63,797 nt of DNA from Scatosoma sp045658805 (GTDB taxonomy: Bacteria > Bacillota > Clostridia > Christensenellales > Borkfalkiaceae). The translations under genes were made by a program, and so were the position numbers. The stretch covers positions 1 to 63,797 of the forward strand of contig JAZOVQ010000033.1 in NCBI GenBank assembly GCA_045658805.1, read 5' to 3'. Below, one piece after another: positions 49,061 through 58,729 of the stretch; position 1 is the first letter of the stretch, and every line of letters starts with the position of its first letter. The notes beneath the pieces are model-generated. The model was not told the DNA's origin. It was given only the letters and a program-made list of their open reading frames with translations, and did no database searches.

Positions 49061-50434
49061 TTATTGGAAAAATTCCCGTTTTTTGCGGATAATTTCGTCG
49101 ACGTTTTCGATATACGTCTTTAAATCCTTTTGCGAAGCGAAACGAGTTATCAAACCCTTGTCCGTAAACACTCGCTTAGACACGGCGTTGGCGCCCACGG
49201 CAAGGTTGTCCGCCGTTTCTTCCATAATGTCTATATTGTACACGCACGCCTTACCCGCTTTCGTCCAGCCCACGTTTTCGTTGTTGCCCACTTGGTATTT
49301 TTGACGGTACATATAATAAGGCAAATACCCTGCCTTACCCAAAATTTCTCTCGACGAGGCCACCATGGTCGAGATGAAATCGTTTTCCAAATACGCCGTT
49401 TCCTCTTTCAGCTTTGCGCCCGATTTCAAGGAAAGACAATGTACGGTGATATTATCCGCGCCCGTTTCCACCGCCTTTTGCACGCTGTTTACAAAGGTTT
49501 CGGGCGTTTCGTCCGTCAGCCCTGCAATGAGATCTACGTTGATAATAAAACCATATTTTTCGGACATTTCAAACGCGCGGTAAATATCCGCCGCCGTATG
49601 CTTTCTTCCAATTTTTTGCAAAGTTTCATCCGAAAAGCTTTGCGGATTGATACAAATTCTCGTAACGCCGTATTCCTTTAAAAGGCGTAATTTTTCTTCG
49701 CTAAACACGTCGGGACGGCCTGCTTCCACCGTATATTCCACCCCTGCTTTTGCGTTGACAATGGGTGAAAGTGCTTTCAAAACTCTTTCTAAATTCTCTT
49801 CGCAAAGCGCAAACGGCGTACCGCCGCCAATGTATACGCTGCGTAAATTGCCAATGCTTTCAGGCGCGGCGGCAATTTCCTTTTCTAAACAGGATAAATA
49901 ATCGGGTAAAAAATGCTTGGTGCGGTCGATAGGCGCCGTAATAAAAGAGCAGTAAGCGCATTTCGTAGGGCAAAAAGGAATGGAAACGAATAAATCGGTA
50001 TTGCCGTCCGCCTTTTCGTAAATCCCCTCCTGCGCTTTGAGGATATCTTCCACCAAACGGATATTTTCTTCACTTACCTGCATGCGTTGGAACAATTCCT
50101 TAAAATTGCGTCCCTGCTCCAACTCCCCGTAGGCAAGCTTGGTCGGACGAATCCCTGTCAACGCCCCCCACGGCATTTTTTCGCCGTACGCTTCGCTTAA
50201 CACTTGATAGAGCGCAAGCTTGGCAAAACGGCGTTCAAACCGTTTATATTCCAATTCATCGCGTACCTGCCCCATATCTTTGAAGAAATACGCCTTTCCG
50301 TCTACCGTGAAATCGTTATAAAAAACGCCGCCCTCATAACGAAAAGCGTGCGTAATATTTTCGGGACGGCGCTTGAACATTCTCACGACGTCCATCAATT
50401 CGTTTTCGAGAAATTGACAATCGGTGGTCAACAT
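49061..50434 (-). CDS. hemZ: HemZ-type radical SAM coproporphyrinogen oxidase-like protein
   Basis: A 457-residue radical SAM protein: N-terminal HemZ-specific domain, then VSIPFCPTKCAYCSFI (the CxxxCxxC cluster site), YIGGGTPFAL, and ICINPQSFSDETL. In heme synthesis such enzymes decarboxylate coproporphyrinogen III. HemZ homologues are common in Clostridia without a full heme pathway, so the actual reaction is uncertain. It lies after the MBL hydrolase in the recJ-relA-MBL-hemZ order. Confidence 0.9.
   Translation of the reverse strand: MLTTDCQFLENELMDVVRMFKRRPENITHAFRYEGGVFYNDFTVDGKAYFFKDMGQVRDELEYKRFERRFAKLALYQVLSEAYGEKMPWGALTGIRPTKLAYGELEQGRNFKELFQRMQVSEENIRLVEDILKAQEGIYEKADGNTDLFVSIPFCPTKCAYCSFITAPIDRTKHFLPDYLSCLEKEIAAAPESIGNLRSVYIGGGTPFALCEENLERVLKALSPIVNAKAGVEYTVEAGRPDVFSEEKLRLLKEYGVTRICINPQSFSDETLQKIGRKHTAADIYRAFEMSEKYGFIINVDLIAGLTDETPETFVNSVQKAVETGADNITVHCLSLKSGAKLKEETAYLENDFISTMVASSREILGKAGYLPYYMYRQKYQVGNNENVGWTKAGKACVYNIDIMEETADNLAVGANAVSKRVFTDKGLITRFASQKDLKTYIENVDEIIRKKREFFQ
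50253..50273 (-). repeat. Dispersed GGGGCAGGTACGCGATGAA motif (within hemZ)
   Basis: A full copy inside the hemZ coding sequence, reading GlyGlnValArgAspGlu. Confidence 0.65.
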
Positions 50435-50474
50435 AACGAACTCCTTTTATTTCCTAACGTTTAACGGGTTTTTC

Positions 50475-51101
50475 TTACCACGCGTCCACTACGAAAGGGT
50501 TGGTTTCGCGCTCGGTTTTGATATCCGTTTCCTCTTGGTGCCCAGGGTATACGGGTAAATCGCCGTCCAATGCGCAAAGCCGCTTTAAACTGCTGCGCAT
50601 TTCCCCGATATTCCCCGTAGGGAAATCCGTACGCCCAATGCTTCCTGCAAACAGCGTATCCCCCGTAAACAAGTACCTGCCCCCGTCCTTTTCGGTGATA
50701 AGATAGCAAACGCTACCCACAGTATGCCCTGGCGTATGCAAAGCTTGCACCGTCATACCGCACAACGTTTTCACTTCGTTATCCGCAAAGGTATCGTCTA
50801 CAACGTATTCCGAACGGGGCGCGTTAAACGCCGTATTCAGCTCCGCCGCCGTACAGCAAAGGGCTTTTTCTTTCTCTCCGCAAAGCACCTTTGCGCCCTG
50901 CGATTGCAAAATCTCTACCCCTGCAACGTGGTCAAAATGGCAATGCGTCAACAATACGTACGCAGGCGTCAACGACAGCTTGGAAAGCTCCTCCGCAACG
51001 CGAGGCTGCGCAGGATCAATCACGAGGGCGGTCTTGCCGTCCTCTGTCAATACGTATGTGTTTGCCCCAAAACCACGGGGAGAAAGACGTATAATTTGCA
51101 T
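50475..51101 (-). CDS. MBL-fold metallohydrolase (glyoxalase II-like)
   Basis: A 208-residue metallo-beta-lactamase-fold hydrolase with the metal motif THCHFDHVAG, then HTPGHTVGSVCY, FTGDTLFAGSIGRTDF and VYPGHQEET. It resembles the short glyoxalase II-like group encoded next to relA in Firmicutes. The substrate is likely a thioester but unproven. Confidence 0.92.
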   Translation of the reverse strand: MQIIRLSPRGFGANTYVLTEDGKTALVIDPAQPRVAEELSKLSLTPAYVLLTHCHFDHVAGVEILQSQGAKVLCGEKEKALCCTAAELNTAFNAPRSEYVVDDTFADNEVKTLCGMTVQALHTPGHTVGSVCYLITEKDGGRYLFTGDTLFAGSIGRTDFPTGNIGEMRSSLKRLCALDGDLPVYPGHQEETDIKTERETNPFVVDAW

Positions 51102-51116
51102 ATTGTTTCCTTTTTC

Positions 51117-53264
51117 TTACGAAAGCGAAGTGATACGATGCACTTCGTAAATGCGCTTGTCCGCTTGCATTTTTTTAATGAGCAAATCCACTTCGGAAAT
51201 GTCCGTCAAAGAAATGGAAGCTTCCAAAACTGCGTCGTGGTTTTTGTCAATTCTGCCGTTGACTGCCGTAATCGACAATCTCAATTCCGCAACGACGGAC
51301 GACAAAACGGACAATGCCGCACCTTGATCCACCGCACGGATAGCAATGTTGGCATTGTAGCGCTGTTTCGCGCCTGCCGCAATTTGCCACGAGGCGGGCA
51401 ACAAGCGTTGCTTTTCCACCCCTTTCACGTTAGGACAATCGGCACGGTGGATTACCATACCCCTGCCGCGGGAAGTGTATCCGACAATTTCGTCGCCGGG
51501 TACGGGCGAACAGCAACCTGCGAAACGCACAAGCATACCTGCTTGACCATTGATAAGCACACCGCCGGGCGATCTGCTGCCGCCGCTGCCTGCATGCACT
51601 TCAAAGGGTTGCGGCGTTTCTTTGCGATAATGGTCGATAAGTTTGAACAAAATTTGGTTGACGGAAATAGAGCCGTAACCCACCGCCGCAAACATTTCCG
51701 CCGTTTCGCCAAAGGAGAAGCGTTCGGAAATACGCTTGAAGCTTTCCTCGGTAAGCAAAGCGGATAAGCTGTAACCCTTTTTCTTGGCTTCGTCTTCCAA
51801 CTTAAGCTGACCGATACGGATATTTTCGTCTTTTAATTCGTTTTTATAGAACTGTTTAATCTTCGCTTTCGCGCTGGACGATTTGATAAATTTCAACCAA
51901 TCACGCGAAGGACCTTTCGAGTTGGGCGAAGTGATAATTTCTACCACGTCCCCTACCTCTAACGTCGTCGTCAAAGGCACAATTTTAGAATTGACGCGCG
52001 CGCCCGTACAGCGGTTGCCCACTTCCGAGTGAATGGCGTACGCAAAATCGACAGGCGTTGCGCCAGGAGGTAAGGAAATAACCTTTCCGCGAGGGGTAAA
52101 CACCAACAACTCGTGGCTGTACAATTCCGTTTTCAAAGCGCTGATAAATTCTTTCGAATCCTTCAAATCGCCCTGCCATTCCATCACTTCGCGAAGCCAA
52201 GTAAGCTTGTTTTCAAAGCTTCCGTTTTCAATATCCTGCTTGCCTTCCTTATATTTCCAATGCGCCGCGATACCGAATTCTGCAACTTTGTGCATTTCTT
52301 CGGTACGGATTTGAATTTCGAAAGGCTGACCAAACCTCGTCATAACGGTGGTATGCAAAGATTGATATTTGTTGGGTTTCGGCGTTGCGATATAATCCTT
52401 AATGCGCCCAGGAATAGGCTTCCAAGTTTCGTGGATTTCGCCGAGAACGGTATAACATTCCCTCACGTCCTTCACGATAACGCGCACTGCGGTCAAATCA
52501 TAAATTTGATCCAACGTTTTGCCCTTGTTTTTCATTTTTTTATAGATCGAATAAAAATGTTTAGGTCTGCCGAAAACTTCGCCTGCAACCCCGTCTTTAT
52601 TCATCAATTCGCGGATTTCTTCCACGATTTTGTTTACAAATTCTTTGCGTTCGTCCAAACGTTCGCTAATGTTATACACAAGCGATTCGTACGCTTCGGG
52701 ATCGAGGTATTTCAAGCACAAATCTTCCAATTCGCACTTGATTTGCGAAATACCAAGACGGCCTGCAAGGGGCGCGTAAATATCCAGCGTTTCGCTTGCC
52801 ATACGCTGTTGGCGTTCCGCCGATAAGAAATTTAAGGAACGCATATTATGCAAACGGTCGGCAAGCTTGATAATGATAACTCGCACGTCCTTCGCCATCG
52901 CAACGAAAATCTTACGGAAGTTTTCCGCATCCGCATCTTCTTGCGATTTGAAAACGATTTTTTCCAGCTTGGTAACGCCGCTAACCAAATCCAACACTTC
53001 GTCGCCAAATTCACGCTTGATATCTTCCGCCGTGGACGAAGTATCTTCAATTACGTCATGCAAAAGCGCCGCCGCTATCGTCGCGGCGTCCAAGCCCAAG
53101 TCGATAAGAATATCCGCCACTGCGCAGGGGTGAATGAAATAAGGTTCCCCCGAAGCGCGCTTTTGGTTGGAATGCGCTTCTTCGGCGTATTTATACGCCT
53201 TTACAAGCATTTCTTTATCCGCTGAACCGTATATTTGATTGATCTTTTGCAACGTTGCTTCCAT
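51117..53264 (-). CDS. relA: Bifunctional (p)ppGpp synthetase/hydrolase RelA/SpoT (Rel)
   Basis: A 715-residue long RSH protein: HD hydrolase domain (AALLHDVIEDTSSTAED), synthetase domain (KNKGKTLDQIYDLTAVRVIV; EIQIRTEEMHKVAEFGIAAH), TGS, helical, zinc-finger (FAGCCSPVPGDEIVGYTSRGRG) and ACT domains. It makes and degrades the stringent-response alarmone. It follows recJ. The apt gene, often between recJ and rel, is absent. Confidence 0.97.
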   Translation of the reverse strand: MEATLQKINQIYGSADKEMLVKAYKYAEEAHSNQKRASGEPYFIHPCAVADILIDLGLDAATIAAALLHDVIEDTSSTAEDIKREFGDEVLDLVSGVTKLEKIVFKSQEDADAENFRKIFVAMAKDVRVIIIKLADRLHNMRSLNFLSAERQQRMASETLDIYAPLAGRLGISQIKCELEDLCLKYLDPEAYESLVYNISERLDERKEFVNKIVEEIRELMNKDGVAGEVFGRPKHFYSIYKKMKNKGKTLDQIYDLTAVRVIVKDVRECYTVLGEIHETWKPIPGRIKDYIATPKPNKYQSLHTTVMTRFGQPFEIQIRTEEMHKVAEFGIAAHWKYKEGKQDIENGSFENKLTWLREVMEWQGDLKDSKEFISALKTELYSHELLVFTPRGKVISLPPGATPVDFAYAIHSEVGNRCTGARVNSKIVPLTTTLEVGDVVEIITSPNSKGPSRDWLKFIKSSSAKAKIKQFYKNELKDENIRIGQLKLEDEAKKKGYSLSALLTEESFKRISERFSFGETAEMFAAVGYGSISVNQILFKLIDHYRKETPQPFEVHAGSGGSRSPGGVLINGQAGMLVRFAGCCSPVPGDEIVGYTSRGRGMVIHRADCPNVKGVEKQRLLPASWQIAAGAKQRYNANIAIRAVDQGAALSVLSSVVAELRLSITAVNGRIDKNHDAVLEASISLTDISEVDLLIKKMQADKRIYEVHRITSLS

Positions 53265-53290
53265 GTTGTCCCTCTTTTGTTCTCACACGA

Positions 53291-55615
53291 TCAATTTTGC
53301 TGTAACAAACACACTTTACGATAAATGGAGGAATCGTTTAATTCCGCCTTTATTCCTCTGTACACGGTTAATCTACCCTCGCCAACGGATACCAAACCAA
53401 GCTCTTCAAAGACGTTCAATGCAAAAATGAACTCTCTCTTATCAAAGCCCAAACCGTCGCAAGCGTAAGCAATTTCTTCCACCGTTTCGCCGTTTAAAAG
53501 ATTGACGTCACGACGGAGCGCGGAGAAAATTTCCAATAAGCTTTCTCGCGCAATGTCCAAGCCTTCAAACATTTTATATCCGCAAACATCGCGGTTGACG
53601 TACACACGTCTGCCGTTGAGCGCTGCAATATTCATGTCCGACGGCGTATCCAAAAATACAAAAGTATTATACCCCGAAAGATCGGCGTCCGACGCAGGGG
53701 ATACAATCAATGCATTGGACAAGTTTCGGGTGGACGGATAAAACAAATCACAGCCAAAGCTTTCCAAGTTTTCATAAAAACGCAAGGTGCGGCGATCGGA
53801 TGCAATCAGGCATAAGCCGTACGCGCATTCCTTTTGTTTCTCCGCAATTAACGCTTTTATTTCGTCGGTGGACAGCTCGGTTTTTTCCACTTCGGCACTG
53901 TCTTTGTATGCTCTTGAAATGGCGTTTGCGAAAATGCTTTCCGCCGTTGCTCGCCCCGTTCTACCGTCGTACAGCAGGTCTTTTACATAGCCTTTTATAT
54001 ATTCTCTACCCTTAAAACGGGAAAGATTTACCTCGAAAATGAAATGCTTATGCACGTCGCTTTCGATTATTTTCAAATTTCTTGCGCCCGAAAAATACAT
54101 CAAATCGATATATTCGCTGCGCACGGACAAATGCGGTGACATCGCCTTGACAGGTCTTGCCTCGCACGCCCCTGCCGCAATGGAAAACAACGGACGTCTA
54201 TGCCCTACGCCATAGGGCTCCATCGCAACCAATTCTCTTGCGAATTTTTCCGAGAACGGCGCGACAATTTCTTCGCTGACGGGTATCGTTTGTTCAAAAT
54301 CCGCAGGAGTGTAGGTGTTTGCAATCTCTTTGTTTAACGCCGCTTCCAACTCGTCAAATTTTTCAAAGCGAATGTTGATACCTGCCGCCTGCGCGTGTCC
54401 GCCAAATTCCTCGATATATTCCGAGCAATTCTTTAATGCGTTGAAAATGTTAATATTTTCAATACTTCTCGCGCTCCCTTTCAGCATATCGCCGTGATGC
54501 ACGAAAAGCAAGGTAGGTCTATTGTATTCTTCCGCAATTCTCGCCGCTACAATGCCGACGAAACCTGCGTTCCAGCTTTCGTCCGACAACATAATTACGT
54601 TGCCGTACGCGCCCTTTTGAAGCAATTTTTGCTTTGCCGAATTGTACAAATCGTCGCAATATTTTTGACGTTCGGTGTTGTACATACAAAGCTTTGTCGC
54701 AAGGTTATATATCTCCGATTCATCCTCGGAAATAAATAGGCGGAAGGCGGCTTGCGCATCCCCCATTCTGCCTGCCGCGTTTACCCTCGGCGCTACGTTA
54801 AACGCCAGCGTTTGCGCGGTGATTCCGTCGTAGTTTTTCCCAATTAACATAGAAAAACAAGGACGCATGCGCGTATTGAAAAGCTTTAAGCCTTCCGTTA
54901 CAATGTCGCGGTTTTCGCCAAGCAAGGGTACGCTGTCCGCTACCGTTGCAAGCGTTGCAAAATCCAAATATTTGTACGCTCTTTCCCCAATCAAAGCGCA
55001 GGCAAGTTTAAACGCTACGCCTGCCCCGCATAAGTTATCGTAAGGATAATCGTCTTCCAATTTGGGGTTGACGATAACGCAATCGGGCAACGTTTCAGGC
55101 AATTCATGGTGGTCGGTTACGATAACGTCCGAACCAAGTTCATAAATATATTGCGCCTCTTTCGCGCAGGAAATACCGCAGTCGACAGTGATAAACAATT
55201 CGGGATTGCATTCCTCGAAAATTTTATCAATCGCCTCTTCGGACAAGCCGTAGCCGTCTACGCGTTCAGGCACGTATACGTGCGGCTCGATACCAAATTC
55301 CTTCAAGGCGTGGTACATAATTGCCGAAGCGCAAATACCGTCGGCGTCGTAATCGCCGAACACCGCCACCGTTCTTCCCTCATCCCTCGCAAGCGTAATC
55401 ATTTCCACCGCTTCTTTCATGCCCTTCATTAAATAGGGGGAAAGAAAGTTCTTCTCCGACGGGTGCATAAAACGACGGATTTTTTGCGCCGTGTCTACAC
55501 CGCGCGCGTACAAAATCCGCGTGATTTGCTCCGTCAGCCCCACTTCGAAGGCAAGCTCGGAGATAATATGCAATTGTTCTTCCGAAAAGGAATATTCGGG
55601 AACGATTCTTTTCAT
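53291..55615 (-). CDS. recJ: Single-stranded-DNA exonuclease RecJ
   Basis: A 774-residue DHH-family nuclease with FGDYDADGICASAIMY, ITVDCGIS, TDHHELPETLPDCVIVNPK and the DHHA1 motif GGHAQAAGI. A C-terminal extension of about 200 residues is common in Firmicutes RecJ. It degrades single-stranded DNA 5'-3' in recombination and repair. It lies just downstream of secDF, a conserved order in Clostridia. Confidence 0.96.
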   Translation of the reverse strand: MKRIVPEYSFSEEQLHIISELAFEVGLTEQITRILYARGVDTAQKIRRFMHPSEKNFLSPYLMKGMKEAVEMITLARDEGRTVAVFGDYDADGICASAIMYHALKEFGIEPHVYVPERVDGYGLSEEAIDKIFEECNPELFITVDCGISCAKEAQYIYELGSDVIVTDHHELPETLPDCVIVNPKLEDDYPYDNLCGAGVAFKLACALIGERAYKYLDFATLATVADSVPLLGENRDIVTEGLKLFNTRMRPCFSMLIGKNYDGITAQTLAFNVAPRVNAAGRMGDAQAAFRLFISEDESEIYNLATKLCMYNTERQKYCDDLYNSAKQKLLQKGAYGNVIMLSDESWNAGFVGIVAARIAEEYNRPTLLFVHHGDMLKGSARSIENINIFNALKNCSEYIEEFGGHAQAAGINIRFEKFDELEAALNKEIANTYTPADFEQTIPVSEEIVAPFSEKFARELVAMEPYGVGHRRPLFSIAAGACEARPVKAMSPHLSVRSEYIDLMYFSGARNLKIIESDVHKHFIFEVNLSRFKGREYIKGYVKDLLYDGRTGRATAESIFANAISRAYKDSAEVEKTELSTDEIKALIAEKQKECAYGLCLIASDRRTLRFYENLESFGCDLFYPSTRNLSNALIVSPASDADLSGYNTFVFLDTPSDMNIAALNGRRVYVNRDVCGYKMFEGLDIARESLLEIFSALRRDVNLLNGETVEEIAYACDGLGFDKREFIFALNVFEELGLVSVGEGRLTVYRGIKAELNDSSIYRKVCLLQQN

Positions 55616-55677
55616 AATATCCTTACTTTTGCATTTTTATTGGCGTTATTACACCTAGAGATAAGACGTTACAAACA

Positions 55678-55712
55678 ATTAAAAGAGGCGGACAAGAAGA
55701 ATATCCTCCGCC
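55678..55712 (-). terminator. Terminator after secF
   Basis: Minus-strand GGCGGA pairs with TCCGCC over a 14-base loop, followed by TCTTTTAATTG. It lies between secF and recJ. Confidence 0.55.
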
Positions 55713-55746
55713 CGCCCAACTTAATTTTTTTAGTTTGAGGAATTGA

Positions 55747-57000
55747 TTAGTCCTCTTTGTTTTCTTCTACTGCTTCTTCAGCTACTTCTTCAACGGGAGC
55801 TTCTTCTACCGCTTCAGCAACTTCTTCAGCTGCTTCTTCAGCAGGAGCTTCTTCCACTTCTTCCGTTGCTTCCACTTCTTCGTTCACTTCTTCTGCTTCT
55901 TCAACGGGAGTTTCTTCAACCGTTTCTTCTGCAGGAGCCGCTTCAACGGGAGCTTCTTCAACAGGAGCAGCTTTCTTTGCTGCAACAAAAGCTTTCTTTA
56001 CTTTTTTAGAAGTTTTCTTTGCGCCTTGATATTCGCTCTTGCTTGCAGCTTTTTTATCAGCCGCTTTCTTCATAGGCAAGTACCATGCAGGAACACAGAA
56101 CAAACCGATAAATGCGGATACCAAAAGACCGATCAAAGCAACAATTGCAAACCATCTAACAGCCGTCGTAGCAAGCGCGCCCATGAAAATGATAGCAACG
56201 CCGCCAAGCACCGTCATTGCGCAAATTTCTTTGCCGGCAATTGCGGAAACAACTTGGTCTTCAGCCGATTTTTCCATTTCGCTTTCAGAAGCTTGGTTAA
56301 GACGAGCTTTGGACATCGTGAGCAACGTAGCAACCATAGCAAGCAACGCTGCAACAACGATTGCGTAGCTTACGGAAACGCTTACAGGGATTCTCGCAAG
56401 GATAACGATTGCCGTCGTGAGCGCACCGCCAAGGATACCGCTAATCACGGTCAACGCGCCAACGCTTACTCTATAACGCAAGGATACGTAAACGAATGCA
56501 AGCACAAGCATAACTGCGCCAGCGATAGCCGCTCTCAAAAGGTAATCCTGCGCAATGTTCGCCTTAATCACTTCGCTGTTGGTGGAAACCGTAATATACA
56601 TACCTTCAAAAACGCCGTCCTTTTGTACGGTAGCCGCTTTGAAATAAGCTTCCACAGCCGCTTTCGCGTTGGTCAAATCAGCATTCGATTCAAACACGTA
56701 TACAAGTTCGCTTTCGTCACCGGTCATTTGACCTTTCATTTCGTAAGCGTAATTGAGGTTGCCGAACAATTTTTCACATTCCGTTTCAAGCTCTTCGAGG
56801 TTGTTATTGTAACCGAATTGGTCTACGGTAATCGTCAACGTCTTTTGCGATTCCATCGTAACGGAAGTGTTAAAAATGGAATACTTTGCGCTAACGCCGA
56901 ACCAAATGCCGATGCCAATAGCCGCCGCTAAAATTACAGCAATGATAACGGAGAAAAGGGTTTTCTGTTTTACCGTTTTCGTCAGAATCTTACTCTTCAT
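55747..57000 (-). CDS. secF: SecF-like protein-export subunit with acidic C-terminal tail
   Basis: The 417-residue product starts at 57000, nine bases after GGGAGG. It has one N-terminal helix, a short extracytoplasmic domain of about 120 residues and a cluster of five C-terminal helices as in SecF. The last helix is followed by a Lys/Ala-rich stretch and then about 85 residues made almost only of Glu, Ala, Pro and Val (EEAPVEE-type repeats). SecDF uses the proton gradient to help translocate proteins. The tail is not part of the SecF family, and YajC in this window carries a similar one. It overlaps secD by 11 bases. Confidence 0.88.
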   Translation of the reverse strand: MKSKILTKTVKQKTLFSVIIAVILAAAIGIGIWFGVSAKYSIFNTSVTMESQKTLTITVDQFGYNNNLEELETECEKLFGNLNYAYEMKGQMTGDESELVYVFESNADLTNAKAAVEAYFKAATVQKDGVFEGMYITVSTNSEVIKANIAQDYLLRAAIAGAVMLVLAFVYVSLRYRVSVGALTVISGILGGALTTAIVILARIPVSVSVSYAIVVAALLAMVATLLTMSKARLNQASESEMEKSAEDQVVSAIAGKEICAMTVLGGVAIIFMGALATTAVRWFAIVALIGLLVSAFIGLFCVPAWYLPMKKAADKKAASKSEYQGAKKTSKKVKKAFVAAKKAAPVEEAPVEAAPAEETVEETPVEEAEEVNEEVEATEEVEEAPAEEAAEEVAEAVEEAPVEEVAEEAVEENKED

Positions 57001-58522
57001 CGTCGTCATCCTCCCTTACAAAGCGGAAATATTTATATTTGTTTTGGCTTGCGGACAAGAACGTATAGTTGATTGCGCGGCCCCAAAGCAAATTACAGAA
57101 CGCGCCCGTTACCGTAGCGATTACGATTTGCGAAGCAAGCGTATTCATACCAGCAACGCCAATCAACAAGGAAACGCCGCAAAGCAACAATACTGCATAG
57201 ATATCCACTACGCCGCCAAGCGTCTTCTTGTAGCCGCCCTTTACGGAAGATTCAACCGTCTTACCGAGGTCAAATTCTTTCTTAATTGCATAATACGTGT
57301 GCATCTGCAATACGTTTACAAGCACAAGACCTGCCGCGAAGACAAGTACGGAGCCAAGCGTAAGTTCAAATACGCCGCTGCTAATAAATGCATAGCAAAG
57401 CGCAACGATAATTACGTAGCTAAGCGTTACGTATGCGTTTACCCAACCGAAACGGCCCATCTTCACAATGGCAAATACGATAAGCACAAGAACAGCTGCG
57501 CCCAACGCGATAAACAAGAAGGTAAGCGTGTTGTCGCCGTATACGGGAGCGTAGGTGCGAATATCGCTGGTGAAAATGGTGTTAAATTCGATATCGAAAC
57601 CACCTTTTTCAATAGCCGATTGCAACATAATAACTCTCGTTTCAACGCAACGGGTATCCATTTCAACCGTACCAGAGTTTACAGCGTCCGCAACAAAGCA
57701 CTTCGCATTGTTGTGTTCGTCGATGTTGTCAAGCGAAATTGCCAACACTTGTTGATCGCCAATGAAGAAATCCAAGCTGGTAGCTGCCGTGGAAGAGCTG
57801 TCTTCCGATTCAGCCGAAGCTTCTTGTTCTTCCTTGAACGTTTCAAGCATTTCTTCGCCAAGTGCCGTGAATTTCACCTTAATATAGGGAACGCCATATT
57901 CCGTATCAACGGAAACGCTCTTGATAACTTCGCTAGGATCGTTGTCTTTCAATTCGTCAACGGTTACGCCACCCTTTTTAATGGTGAAGTCGCCAAGCAA
58001 GGTGAACATGCTGACAGTTTGTCCAACAACTACGACGTTGCCGTCCTTGGTTGCCGTTTCCGATACGGGAACGTCAATCTTCAACGCGAAATCGTCTACA
58101 ACCGAAATACGATAATCGGAATAATCTTTCGCTTTGAAACGATTGATAATTTCCTGCGTTGCCAGTTCAAATTCGTCTTTGAACGATTTGATTGCATCTG
58201 CATCTTCAAATACGTCTACGTCAAGATACAAATTGCCGCCGTTGTGCGCTTTGTAGCTTGCTTTGTAATCTTCCAAAGCTTTGCCTTGCAAAACGGAAAC
58301 GTTGTCCTTGTACTCGGTTTCAGAGATAACACCCTGCGGATAGCAATAAACGTAATATCCGCCGCCGAGATCTGCGCCCAAATCGTATTGCTTGATAGCG
58401 GGATTCCATTTCGTTACGGAATTTCCAGGGAAGGAAAAACCGGGAAGAACCGTTATCGCCGTCAATACGATAATTACGATGGTAAGAAGAGTCATCAACA
58501 CCACCGATTTTCTTTTGCCCAT
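56990..58522 (-). CDS. secD: SecD protein-export subunit
   Basis: A 510-residue protein with one N-terminal helix, the SecD motif DLGADLGGGYYVYCYP, an extracytoplasmic domain of about 270 residues and five C-terminal helices, ending in an acidic DDDDEE. A Ser/Glu/Ala-rich insert lies near residue 230. AGGAGG precedes the ATG. It is encoded immediately before secF and after the SCIFF maturase, as in many Clostridia. Confidence 0.9.
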   Translation of the reverse strand: MGKRKSVVLMTLLTIVIIVLTAITVLPGFSFPGNSVTKWNPAIKQYDLGADLGGGYYVYCYPQGVISETEYKDNVSVLQGKALEDYKASYKAHNGGNLYLDVDVFEDADAIKSFKDEFELATQEIINRFKAKDYSDYRISVVDDFALKIDVPVSETATKDGNVVVVGQTVSMFTLLGDFTIKKGGVTVDELKDNDPSEVIKSVSVDTEYGVPYIKVKFTALGEEMLETFKEEQEASAESEDSSSTAATSLDFFIGDQQVLAISLDNIDEHNNAKCFVADAVNSGTVEMDTRCVETRVIMLQSAIEKGGFDIEFNTIFTSDIRTYAPVYGDNTLTFLFIALGAAVLVLIVFAIVKMGRFGWVNAYVTLSYVIIVALCYAFISSGVFELTLGSVLVFAAGLVLVNVLQMHTYYAIKKEFDLGKTVESSVKGGYKKTLGGVVDIYAVLLLCGVSLLIGVAGMNTLASQIVIATVTGAFCNLLWGRAINYTFLSASQNKYKYFRFVREDDDDEE

Positions 58523-58580
58523 GAATAAGCCTCCTAATGTGTTTCGGATTTTTGCTCCGAACTAACAATAATACTTTTTT

Positions 58581-58610
58581 ATTATACTCTATTTTTTGCT
58601 TGTTCGTCAA
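58581..58610 (-). promoter_or_regulatory. Sigma-A-type promoter of secD-secF
   Basis: Minus-strand TTGACG (58610-58605), 18 bases, TATAAT (58586-58581). Confidence 0.7.
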
Positions 58611-58696
58611 GCCATAACGAGGAATATCATTGATTTTTTTGCCGTTTTTACAAAAAAATTATCCTCTTTTTTTGCTTTTTAAAAAAATTACTACGT

Positions 58697-58720
58697 AAAA
58701 ACGGACTTCGCGTCCGTTTT
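58697..58720 (-). terminator. Terminator after scfB
   Basis: Minus-strand AAAACGGAC, GCGAA loop, GTCCGTTTTT. Confidence 0.85.
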
Positions 58721-58729
58721 CCTTGCCAA